From Flagellimonas sp. 389 (GTDB lineage: Bacteria > Bacteroidota > Bacteroidia > Flavobacteriales > Flavobacteriaceae), in NCBI RefSeq assembly GCF_018449435.1, contig NZ_JAHCMU010000003.1, positions 203,584 to 267,583 on the forward strand: a stretch of DNA of 64,000 nucleotides, read 5' to 3'. The position numbers were made by a program, and so were the translations under genes. The notes under the pieces were generated by a model that saw only the letters and a program-made list of their open reading frames with translations, did no database searches and was not told the DNA's origin. This document shows positions 9,981 through 17,483 of the stretch, piece by piece. Every line of letters starts with the position of its first letter. The first letter of the stretch is position 1.

Positions 9981-10544
9981 ATGGCTCGTACACTAAGTAA
10001 TATGTTGCCTTTGGGCACAAAAGCACCATCATTCACCCTCCATGATACCGTGACGGATAAATCTCGCACCCTTGAAGAATTGAAAGGTGAAAACGGTACA
10101 TTGATCATGTTTATTTGCAACCATTGTCCATTTGTGATCCATGTTAACCCAGAGATTTCCAAAATGGGAAGAGCCTACCAAGGTAAGGGCATAAATTTTA
10201 TAGCTATTTCCAGTAACGATATTGTCAACTATCCACAAGATGCACCTCACTTAATGAAGCTGAAAGCTAAAGAAGCGGAGTATTCGTTTCCGTACCTGTA
10301 TGATGAATCGCAAGAAGTAGCCAAAGCATACGATGCGGCATGCACTCCAGATTTTTATCTTTTTGATGCAACCTTAGAACTGGTCTATAGAGGTCAATTG
10401 GACGACTCCAGGCCTGGCAATGGAATCCCGGTCACTGGTTCAGATTTAAGAGGAGCGATGAATTCGCTTTTAAATAGTGAAGCCATTAGTGCTAATCAAA
10501 AACCAAGTATTGGTTGCAACATAAAATGGATTGATACGATTTAA
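9981..10544 (+). CDS. Thioredoxin-like/AhpC-TSA family protein with CNHC motif
   Basis: A 187-residue protein with a thioredoxin fold. FICNHCPFV carries a CxxC at the usual active-site position after the first beta-alpha unit, and residues ~8-35 (PLGTKAPSFTLHDTV) are typical of AhpC/TSA-TlpA proteins. No signal peptide is seen, so it is probably cytoplasmic. It is likely a thiol-disulfide oxidoreductase or peroxiredoxin-like protein; the substrate is unknown. It lies 13 bases after the M14 peptidase, suggesting co-transcription. Confidence 0.85.
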   Translation: MARTLSNMLPLGTKAPSFTLHDTVTDKSRTLEELKGENGTLIMFICNHCPFVIHVNPEISKMGRAYQGKGINFIAISSNDIVNYPQDAPHLMKLKAKEAEYSFPYLYDESQEVAKAYDAACTPDFYLFDATLELVYRGQLDDSRPGNGIPVTGSDLRGAMNSLLNSEAISANQKPSIGCNIKWIDTI

Positions 10545-10583
10545 TGTTCACCTTCATAAATCGGGAGTACTAAAAACTAAAAA

Positions 10584-11105
10584 ATGGAGATTACGTTGGA
10601 ACCTGTAACCGCTACAACGATGAGCGATTATATTGCTGTAGGGACAAAATCGTACAAAGAACATTACCTTCATTTATGGGAAAGTGAAAACCCAACCCCA
10701 TATATCGAAAAAAGTTTCACCAAAGACGTAGTCAAAACTGAATTGGCGAATGCGAATATGGTCCACTTTTTAGTGAAAGCTGAACATACAACTATAGGAA
10801 TTGTTAAGCTTGTGATAGATTGCCCATTAGATGAACTTCCAGCAAACGATTTGGTATTGATTGAAAAAATCTACTTGCTACGAGAATTTTCTGGTAAAGG
10901 AAACGGAAAAAAAGCATTGCAATTAATTGAAGCTTATGCAAAAGGGCTCAGGAAAAAGATGATATGGTTGGACACCATGAAAAAAGCAAACGCCATCAAC
11001 TTTTATATAAAGAATGGTTTTCAGATAAAAAGGGAAAGTGAACTTACACTTAAAGGGGTAAAACCGTCAGAAAAAGCGATATGGATTTTAACCAAATCCA
11101 TTTAA
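10584..11105 (+). CDS. GNAT family N-acetyltransferase
   Basis: A 173-residue acetyl-CoA-dependent acetyltransferase. The acetyl-CoA-binding motif A lies near residues 90-115 (IEKIYLLREFSGKGNGKKALQLIEAYA, with GKGNGK as the pyrophosphate loop). The C-terminal NAINFYIKNGFQ is the typical GNAT beta-bulge/helix region. The substrate cannot be predicted. It follows the thioredoxin-like gene by 39 bases and ends 1 base from the convergent DinB-like gene. Confidence 0.85.
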   Translation: MEITLEPVTATTMSDYIAVGTKSYKEHYLHLWESENPTPYIEKSFTKDVVKTELANANMVHFLVKAEHTTIGIVKLVIDCPLDELPANDLVLIEKIYLLREFSGKGNGKKALQLIEAYAKGLRKKMIWLDTMKKANAINFYIKNGFQIKRESELTLKGVKPSEKAIWILTKSI

Positions 11106-11106
11106 A

Positions 11107-11649
11107 TTACCAGCCTTCTCTTTCGATTAAATTTTTAATATGTGCAAAATGGTGGCTACCATGCCAAGCATAGCGACCCACATTTTCCAATAAGGTTGTT
11201 TCCTCATCCCCCACCGGATGTATAAATTTTCGCTGAAGTTGCTCACTGGAAAGCCCTTTTAGCAGGTAAACCAATTTGGCATGGACAGCTTTAAGATGGT
11301 CCAGTGACATTTGAATGGGTGCAGTCTTTGCATCGAATAATTTGGACCACTCTTTCTCAAAATAAGGTTTTATAACGGGTGTATCTTCCGTTAGAGCCCA
11401 TTTAAATCGTATGTAACTGTGGTGGTGGCTGTCCGAAATATGATGTATCAGCTGCCTAACGGTCCATCCATCAGGCCTATATGGAGTCTCTAATTGTTGA
11501 GGGGTAAGCGGAATTACCATGTCATGCAATCGCTTGGGCAAATTTTCCAATATGGCAATCCATTCCTTTAAATGATTTTCAGTAATCTTCTCAGGAACCT
11601 CATATGTACCAATGGGATATCGTAGTTTTTCCAATATATCATTTTCCAT
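11107..11649 (-). CDS. YfiT-like DinB-superfamily metal-dependent protein
   Basis: A 180-residue DinB/YfiT four-helix bundle. Likely metal-binding His residues are in LIHHISDSHHHSYIRFKW and YAWHGSHHFAHI, the pattern of YfiT (annotated as putative metal hydrolase or bacillithiol S-transferase). The start RYPIGTYEVPE is characteristic. Bacteroidota relatives are annotated as thiol transferases by homology only, so the reaction is uncertain. It converges on the GNAT gene with 1 base between stop codons. Confidence 0.85.
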   Translation of the reverse strand: MENDILEKLRYPIGTYEVPEKITENHLKEWIAILENLPKRLHDMVIPLTPQQLETPYRPDGWTVRQLIHHISDSHHHSYIRFKWALTEDTPVIKPYFEKEWSKLFDAKTAPIQMSLDHLKAVHAKLVYLLKGLSSEQLQRKFIHPVGDEETTLLENVGRYAWHGSHHFAHIKNLIEREGW

Positions 11650-11811
11650 AGGTTAAAAATAACAAACTTTCATGTTTATCGCCCTAGTTACTTAGCTTGT
11701 GCCCTTCAAAGCTCAAAACTTTAATACACTTTTAACGAGAACTAAAACATTAAGAAAAACAATCTACTAATTTTGTAGGGTAATTTATTATTCAATTTTA
11801 ACAAAATATAT

Positions 11812-12450
11812 ATGGCTACAATTAGATTAGGCGATACAGCTCCCGATTTTACTGCTGAAACTTCACAAGGAGCATTAAATTTTTATGATTACCTAGGTGA
11901 TGGGTGGGGAATATTGTTTTCCCATCCTGCAGATTTTACACCAGTTTGCACTACAGAATTGGGAACAGCGGCCAAATTCAAGGATGAGTTTGAAAAGCGC
12001 AATGTAAAAATAATGGCCTTGAGTGTAGATGGTGCGGAATCTCATGCTGAATGGATAAAAGACATCAACGAAACTCAAGATACTATAGTTAATTTTCCGA
12101 TTATAGCGGACGAAGATAGAAAGGTGTCCGATTTGTACGATATGATCCACCCTAACGCGGACGATACGCTAACAGTACGTTCGGTTTTCATCGTCGACCC
12201 CGACAAAAAAGTTAAGCTAATCTTAACCTATCCAGCTTCGACCGGACGTAATTTTTATGAGTTATTGCGCGTAATTGATTCATTACAATTAACTGCGCAC
12301 CATAAAGTTGCGACACCGGCAAACTGGGAACATGGAGAAAAAGTGGTTGTAAGTCCATCAATACCAACCCAAGAGGCGAAGGAGATTTTTTCCAAAGGAG
12401 TTGAAGAAGTCAAGCCTTACCTGCGTTTAACACCGGACCCGACAGCGTAG
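11812..12450 (+). CDS. 1-Cys peroxiredoxin (Prx6 type)
   Basis: A 212-residue cytoplasmic peroxidase that reduces hydrogen peroxide and alkyl peroxides. The peroxidatic motif P-x3-T-x2-C is clear in HPADFTPVC (Pro39, Thr43, Cys46). No other Cys is present in the protein, which supports the 1-Cys Prx6 class with an external thiol reductant. The long C-terminal dimerisation region (from ~160) also fits. A TAATTTTG at 11768-11775 could be its -7 box. It is preceded by a divergent YfiT-like gene and followed by a cold-shock gene. Confidence 0.93.
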   Translation: MATIRLGDTAPDFTAETSQGALNFYDYLGDGWGILFSHPADFTPVCTTELGTAAKFKDEFEKRNVKIMALSVDGAESHAEWIKDINETQDTIVNFPIIADEDRKVSDLYDMIHPNADDTLTVRSVFIVDPDKKVKLILTYPASTGRNFYELLRVIDSLQLTAHHKVATPANWEHGEKVVVSPSIPTQEAKEIFSKGVEEVKPYLRLTPDPTA

Positions 12451-12536
12451 AAAACTTTTCAAAAAAAAATAAAAAATCCTAGTTTCCAATAAATTAACTG
12501 TACATTTGCAGCTCAAATTAATTTTTAGTTTTTATT

Positions 12537-12731
12537 ATGAGTAAAGGAACAGTAAAATTCTTCAATGATTCAAAAGGCTATGGCTTTATTACTGAAGAAG
12601 GTTCAAACACAGATCACTTCGTACACGTTTCAGGCTTAATTGACGAAATTAGAGAAGGTGACGCCGTAGAATTCGAACTACAGCAAGGTAAAAAAGGATT
12701 GAACGCCGTAAATGTACAAGTTATAGATTAA
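12537..12731 (+). CDS. Cold-shock domain protein (CspA family)
   Basis: A 64-residue RNA/ssDNA-binding OB-fold protein. RNP1 is KGYGFITEEG and RNP2 is HFVHVS; the start MSKGTVKFFNDSKGYGFI is canonical. A promoter-like TACATTTG at 12501-12508 leaves a leader of only ~25 bases, unlike the long structured leaders of E. coli cspA. It is followed by a strong terminator and then by two tiny membrane-protein genes. Confidence 0.95.
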   Translation: MSKGTVKFFNDSKGYGFITEEGSNTDHFVHVSGLIDEIREGDAVEFELQQGKKGLNAVNVQVID

Positions 12732-12757
12732 GGTAACAGCACACTTTTTTATAAGAC

Positions 12758-12786
12758 AAACCCAAGCTAATGCTTGGGTTTTTTTA
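12758..12786 (+). terminator. Intrinsic terminator after the cold-shock gene
   Basis: A 10-bp perfect stem AAACCCAAGC / GCTTGGGTTT with loop TAAT and a following T run. Confidence 0.85.
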
Positions 12787-12881
12787 TTTACTTTTTGTTT
12801 AACCTAAACGCAACCTCTTCACTTTTTTTCATCTAAACATTAAACAAACCAAGCTTTCCCACATTTTAAATAGACAACACT

Positions 12882-12968
12882 ATGGGAACCTTTTTTGCAA
12901 TTCTATCAGTTTTACTGGTAGTTAATATAGTATTGCTTTTATTGAGTCTGACTGGTTCTAAGAAGTAA
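12882..12968 (+). CDS. Tiny single-pass membrane protein, copy A (28 residues)
   Basis: ATG to TAA gives a 28-residue peptide beginning MGTFFAILSVLLVVN and ending SLTGSKK: almost entirely one hydrophobic helix with a short basic tail. I do not recognise a named family. It is called because two other peptides in this window share its pattern M-x-T-F-F-x-x-L-x-x-L-L-x-x-N-x-x-L-L-x-x-S: copy B, 126 bases downstream, and copy C at 28906. Shared sequence over the whole helix, including a mid-membrane Asn, is unlikely by chance. Function unknown. Confidence 0.6.
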   Translation: MGTFFAILSVLLVVNIVLLLLSLTGSKK

Positions 12969-12980
12969 ACTTTTATGATT

Positions 12981-13037
12981 CTTTCACTTAATGAAAGCCC
13001 CGAATAATGCTATTGTACAATATAGTAGGGTTTTTTT
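12981..13037 (+). terminator. Hairpin and T-run region between tiny genes A and B
   Basis: A CTTTCA/TGAAAG hairpin at 12981-12997 is followed by CCC at ~12999, a perfect 12-base palindrome TATTGTACAATA at 13011-13022, GGG at 13028-13030 and seven T. The CCC/GGG pairing around the palindrome and the T run look like an intrinsic terminator of copy A. The palindrome could instead be a protein-binding site ahead of copy B. Confidence 0.4.
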
Positions 13038-13094
13038 CCGTTCGGTTGTTGTTAGGATAGGACAATTATCTACGAAAAATAATATAGGTTACAG

Positions 13095-13178
13095 ATGGGC
13101 ACATTTTTTACAGTTTTACTTTTATTACTAGCACTTAACCTTTGTCTGTTATTGGTAAGTGTAAATAAGTCAAAATAA
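13095..13178 (+). CDS. Tiny single-pass membrane protein, copy B (27 residues)
   Basis: A 27-residue peptide, MGTFFTVLLLLLALN then a second hydrophobic half and the tail SVNKSK. It repeats copy A's design: identical MGTFF start, Asn at residue 15 in the middle of the helix, and a Ser then basic end. It is closely followed by its own terminator, which supports a real short transcript. Function unknown. Possible roles include a small membrane regulator or a toxin-like peptide, but nothing in the sequence decides between these. Confidence 0.6.
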   Translation: MGTFFTVLLLLLALNLCLLLVSVNKSK

Positions 13179-13203
13179 AAGCTCCCAAGATTTGAGAGCT
13201 TTT
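13177..13203 (+). terminator. Intrinsic terminator after tiny gene B
   Basis: AAAGCTC / GAGCTTT stem, extended by CAA/TTG after one mismatch, and followed by TTTTG. It overlaps the stop codon of copy B and can also serve the convergent peptidylprolyl isomerase gene. Confidence 0.65.
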
Positions 13204-13226
13204 GTTTATTTTGAAGTTAAATAGTT

Positions 13227-14159
13227 TTATTTAACGTTCATCAATTCAACGTCAAATATCAAAGTCGCATCAGGAGGAATAACTCCACCGGCACCAGCAC
13301 TACCGTAAGCCAAATGTGATGGTATTACAAAACGAGCTTTATCACCCACTTTTAATAACGCAATACCTTCATCCCATCCAGAAATTACTTGGCCTACGCC
13401 CAACGTAAAATCTATAGGTTCATTTCTACTGTACGAGGAGTCAAAAACTTGTCCGTTCGTTAAGCTACCTTCGTAGTGTACCGATACCGTTTTACCTTTT
13501 TCCGCTTTTGCTCCACTACCCTGTTGAATCATTTGATAACGCAGACCAGATTCAGTTGTATCAAAACCAGCTGCTAATTTTTCCATTTCTGTTTCTGCCT
13601 GTGCCTTTTGTTCTGCAATCCGCTTCTCCCTAGCTCCTTCAAAAGTTCTAAATGCTTCAATGGCATTCCAACTTTCTGCTTCAGACCCTACTCTTACAAT
13701 TTCAAGTGTTTCAAGAACATCGTTTTGGGCAATGGCATCAACAACTTCTTGTCCATGTTCCACAAAACCAAAGACGGTATGTTTGTTATCTAACCAAGGC
13801 GTAGCAACATGCGTTATAAAAAACTGACTGCCATTGGTTCCAGGACCTGCATTGGCCATGGATAGTACTCCCGGTCCTTCATGCGTAAGTTCTGTGTGAA
13901 ATTCATCATCGAACTTATATCCAGGATCACCAGTTCCCGTTCCTTGAGGACATCCTCCTTGAATCATAAAATCCTGTATGACACGGTGAAACTTAAGTCC
14001 ATCATAGTAGGGCTTCCCTTGTGGTTTGCTACCATTTTCCATATTGCCCTCTGCCAAGGCTACAAAGTTGCCTACCGTACCAGGGGTTTTATCATGGGTC
14101 AATTTTACTAAAATCTCCCCTTTTGTAGTATTAAATTTTGCGTAAATTCCGTCTTGCAT
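13227..14159 (-). CDS. Cyclophilin-FKBP fusion peptidylprolyl isomerase
   Basis: A 310-residue two-domain prolyl isomerase. Residues ~1-165 form a cyclophilin with FHRVIQDFMIQGGCPQGTG, SMANAGPGTNGSQFFI and ATPWLDNKHTVFG (the Trx-like Trp of cyclosporin-binding forms is present). Residues ~215-310 form an FKBP domain with VSVHYEGSL, GQVFDSS, VISGWDEGI and AYGSAG. The ~50-residue linker (EGAREKRIAEQKAQAETEMEKL) is charged and helical. Such cyclophilin-first fusions (CFBP) are known from Flavobacterium relatives. No signal peptide is visible, so it probably acts in the cytoplasm as a folding helper. Confidence 0.92.
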   Translation of the reverse strand: MQDGIYAKFNTTKGEILVKLTHDKTPGTVGNFVALAEGNMENGSKPQGKPYYDGLKFHRVIQDFMIQGGCPQGTGTGDPGYKFDDEFHTELTHEGPGVLSMANAGPGTNGSQFFITHVATPWLDNKHTVFGFVEHGQEVVDAIAQNDVLETLEIVRVGSEAESWNAIEAFRTFEGAREKRIAEQKAQAETEMEKLAAGFDTTESGLRYQMIQQGSGAKAEKGKTVSVHYEGSLTNGQVFDSSYSRNEPIDFTLGVGQVISGWDEGIALLKVGDKARFVIPSHLAYGSAGAGGVIPPDATLIFDVELMNVK

Positions 14160-14303
14160 CTCTTTTCTATTATAGTATTAACCTGAAATTTTAAAGAATG
14201 CAAAGGTAGCGGTTTTATTGATTGTCCACAGGATCAAAAAAGACATCAATTTGAAATCTAGAAAAATAGAAAATATTTAAGATTTATTGTTTAGTAGCTC
14301 TTT

Positions 14304-15701
14304 TTAGCCCTTTATCTTTTTAGAAGTAATTGTTCCATATTTATCAAAAAGATACACCAAACTTGCCATGGTAGCAGCACCTAGCTCCAGTTCACGCTTA
14401 TTTACATGCTCGAAAGTATCATTTTCCGCATGGTGATGATCAAAATAACGTTGGGAATCTGGTCTCAACCCAGCAAGTACTAAATCGTCAGTTTTTAAAG
14501 GTCCGATATCAGCTCCACTACCACCTTTCACGAACATATGTATCAAATACGGCTCAAATAGTTTTTCCCAGCCGAGTACCTGATCAAAATTTTCATTGGT
14601 GCAATCAAAGGAAAAACCTCTTGGTGTAAATCCTCCAGCATCACTTTCCAAAGCAAAGACATGGTTCTCTTTTTTACTTTTGGCAACTTCGGCATATTTA
14701 TTCCCCCCTCGCAAACCATTTTCCTCGTTCATAAATAAAACAACGCGTAACGTTCTTTTGGGTTTGTAGCCATTGGCCTTTATTAATCGTAAGACATCCA
14801 TACTCTGGACCACACCTGCGCCATCATCATGGGAACCATCACCTAAATCCCAAGAATCCAGATGTCCGCCAACTATCATAATTTCATTGGGGTACGTAGA
14901 TCCTTTAATTTCCCCAATGACATTGTATGATTGAACATCATCAAACTGTTTACAATTTTGTTTGAAATAAAACTTAATATCAGGGTTCAACGTAAGGGTA
15001 GTACTCAACAATTCTGCACCTTTTGTACTGATTGCCGCAGCTGGAATTCTTTTAGAAACAGGAGTATCTCCATAACTCATAGAGCCTGTATGTGGATAAT
15101 CATCCAAACGCAAGTTCACGGAACGTACGATTACCCCAGCAGCACCATACTTGCCCGCTTCGGCTGCTCCGGAATAACGTTGGTCCACACAACCGGAATA
15201 AGATGAAAACGTGCTTATTTTGGTTGGGTCCATAGGACGATTGTAAAAAACGATTTTACCTGCTATTTTATCCTTTCCCAATTTTTCCAAATCCTCTATC
15301 CCCTGTACCTCAACAATATTGGCCTTTAAGCCTCCATCTGGTGTAGCCACTGAACCGCCAAGTGCACAAATAGGCACATTAGTGGTAAGTCCGGGTTTTG
15401 TCTCTATATATGCAAATTCCGGAGTTCCCCTAACCCATTTTGGTACCATTACAGGTTGCAGCCATACTCTATCCAATCCAATGGAATCCAATTGTTTTTT
15501 TGTGTAATCAATTGCTTGTTGAGCCTGTATAGATCCAGATAGACGGCCACCAATCTGATTGGAAAGGTGGTTCAGCCAATCATAAGCTTTTCCATTGGTC
15601 AGGGCCTTATCATATATTGCCCTGAGTTGTTTTTCATCATCTGACTGTGAAAAAAATGGGGTGCTGACCAAAAAAATGGCCATTAGTACGATTGTTCTCA
15701 T
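14304..15701 (-). CDS. Secreted M28-family zinc peptidase
   Basis: A 465-residue exported peptidase with a signal peptide (1-18, ending STPFFSQ). Di-zinc ligands are visible in GGHLDSWDLGDGSHDDGAG, the catalytic pair in MNEENGLRGG, then ESDAGG and the final HHHAENDTFEH. An inserted PA-like region lies at ~120-230 (IVEVQGIEDLEKLGKDKIAGKIVFYN). This layout fits glutamate-carboxypeptidase-like aminopeptidases. Its ATG overlaps the PPK2 stop in a TAATG arrangement, so the two are translationally coupled although their functions seem unrelated. Confidence 0.9.
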   Translation of the reverse strand: MRTIVLMAIFLVSTPFFSQSDDEKQLRAIYDKALTNGKAYDWLNHLSNQIGGRLSGSIQAQQAIDYTKKQLDSIGLDRVWLQPVMVPKWVRGTPEFAYIETKPGLTTNVPICALGGSVATPDGGLKANIVEVQGIEDLEKLGKDKIAGKIVFYNRPMDPTKISTFSSYSGCVDQRYSGAAEAGKYGAAGVIVRSVNLRLDDYPHTGSMSYGDTPVSKRIPAAAISTKGAELLSTTLTLNPDIKFYFKQNCKQFDDVQSYNVIGEIKGSTYPNEIMIVGGHLDSWDLGDGSHDDGAGVVQSMDVLRLIKANGYKPKRTLRVVLFMNEENGLRGGNKYAEVAKSKKENHVFALESDAGGFTPRGFSFDCTNENFDQVLGWEKLFEPYLIHMFVKGGSGADIGPLKTDDLVLAGLRPDSQRYFDHHHAENDTFEHVNKRELELGAATMASLVYLFDKYGTITSKKIKG

Positions 15702-16582
15702 TAGGATTCTTTTTCCAATTCTTGCTTAAAGCTTTCTAAATTAACTCTTATTTTCTCTTCTAACTCAGGTTCTTTGACATCTTTATACTTTTTTAACTCT
15801 TTCAATAAGATAGAAGCAACGATGACCCGCGCTGCTTTTTTATTGTCAGCAGGAATCACATACCATGGAGCATGGGGTTTTGATGTTTTATTAATGGCTT
15901 CTTCATAGCAGTTTTGATAGTCATCCCATAACTTTCGCTCTTTAAGGTCACTAGGAGAAAATTTCCAATTCTTTTCTCTTAGCCTTAGTCTACGTAACAA
16001 ACGTTGCCGTTGTTCTTCTTTGGAAAGGTGAAGAAAAAATTTAAAGATTATAGTACCGTTTTCGGTGATATGCTTTTCAAAATCGTTGATTTGCCTATAC
16101 CGGTTTTCCCAAAACGTTTCATCTATATCGGATACCGATTCAATTCCTGGAATATTTTCTCCTAAAATATACTCGGGATGTACTTTGGTTACCAATACAT
16201 TTTCATAATGGGTTCTGTTAAAAATACTGAACTTACCCCGTGCGGGCAATGCAATATAATGGCGCCAGAGATAGTCATGCTTTAGTTCCAATTCAGTAGG
16301 CACCTTAAAACTATGAACCACTACACCCCGTACATTGAAGTCTTTAAAGACCTCCCGTACCAAACTGTCCTTACCGGAAGTATCCATTCCCTGAAGGCAA
16401 ATGAGTACACTATACTTTCCATGGGCGTAGAGCGTATTCTGGAATTCTCCCAAATCCTTTCTGATATCCTTGAGTTCGTCTTTGAGTTTCTCTTCCCCTG
16501 TACCAAAATCTTCTAAAGTGGAGCATTTTGAAAGTGTTATCTCTTTTTTCACCAAGTATTCTCCTGTATCAACTTTTTTCAT
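15701..16582 (-). CDS. Polyphosphate kinase 2 family nucleotide phosphotransferase
   Basis: A 293-residue PPK2 enzyme, which moves phosphate between polyphosphate and nucleotides. The P-loop is GMDTSGKDS (~residues 66-74), the Walker-B-like motif is FNRTHYENVLVTKVHP, and the lid is RRLRLREKNWKFSPSDLKERKLWDDY. Single-domain size and sequence fit the class that phosphorylates AMP and/or ADP, but the nucleotide preference cannot be read here. It is upstream of and overlaps the M28 gene. Confidence 0.9.
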   Translation of the reverse strand: MKKVDTGEYLVKKEITLSKCSTLEDFGTGEEKLKDELKDIRKDLGEFQNTLYAHGKYSVLICLQGMDTSGKDSLVREVFKDFNVRGVVVHSFKVPTELELKHDYLWRHYIALPARGKFSIFNRTHYENVLVTKVHPEYILGENIPGIESVSDIDETFWENRYRQINDFEKHITENGTIIFKFFLHLSKEEQRQRLLRRLRLREKNWKFSPSDLKERKLWDDYQNCYEEAINKTSKPHAPWYVIPADNKKAARVIVASILLKELKKYKDVKEPELEEKIRVNLESFKQELEKES

Positions 16583-16760
16583 GGTAATGAATATACTTTT
16601 TTTTCACCAATACTCCATTCACCGCCTCAAAACAACTATTCACCGATCCTTAATGCAACTCATAGCGATTGATTGTTTTTTAACGATTTTTTTGGCTTTC
16701 ATATGATTCTTGAACTAATTTAGTAGGAATAATAAGACGCAAAGTCCCAAATCTAGCGTT

Positions 16761-17471
16761 ATGAGAACTAAAAAGGTTATTCTTTTCATCATCTTTATTA
16801 TAGGTGTCATCAGTCTACTTCTATTATCTTCTTTTAGCATACGAAATGCATGTGAGTATGCCAATTCCAACTTAGAGTATATAAAAAGTCAGACGCAAAG
16901 GGCCATTGTAGCCGATGACTTTAACAGGTCTAAATATTATGCTTATAAAGCACTCAACGGAATCGAAAAGACCAAATACAATTTTATAGACTGCGGTTGT
17001 GAAGGTACCATTGAAAGCCTTGATAAAACCCTTGCCCACCTGAAAACCGCTACAAAAGCAATTTCTTTTGAGGAATCTAAAAAGTCATTGCACAATGCAT
17101 TGAAAAGTACTGAAATTGGGATGAACGTTCTTAAGAACTATGATCAAGACTTTTCCAGTGTATACGGTAATAATATGTTGGTATTAAACACGAAAGATGC
17201 ACTGCTCTCCCAAAATGGCGTTATTGAACCACATATAAAGCCTTCAAGGCAACAAATACATAATTGTTTATTAGGCTTTGAAAATTCTTTGGATAAAGTA
17301 GTAAAAGAGGTGAATTGCAAAGTGGCCTTTGAATTTATTTCAAAAACAAGTGAAGAAGCACGATTGACTCTTTTGAATACGGAGCTATCCGAGCCTAAAA
17401 AACAATACTATCAACGCGTAAAGACCCTTTCTGATGAGGCACTCTCGCGTTTGGGAGATTGCTCTAAATAA
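16761..17471 (+). CDS. Hypothetical membrane-anchored helical protein
   Basis: 236 residues that I do not recognise. Residues ~5-27 form an N-terminal membrane helix (VILFIIFIIGVISLLLLSSF), so the rest is probably outside the inner membrane. The remainder is helical, with repeated ~40-residue amphipathic segments and Cys residues at NACEY, DCGCEG, HNCLLG, VNCKV and GDCSK. These could form disulfides or bind metal. It stands alone between PPK2 (divergent) and the response regulator (convergent). Confidence 0.65.
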   Translation: MRTKKVILFIIFIIGVISLLLLSSFSIRNACEYANSNLEYIKSQTQRAIVADDFNRSKYYAYKALNGIEKTKYNFIDCGCEGTIESLDKTLAHLKTATKAISFEESKKSLHNALKSTEIGMNVLKNYDQDFSSVYGNNMLVLNTKDALLSQNGVIEPHIKPSRQQIHNCLLGFENSLDKVVKEVNCKVAFEFISKTSEEARLTLLNTELSEPKKQYYQRVKTLSDEALSRLGDCSK

Positions 17472-17483
17472 GAACCTCCTTTG

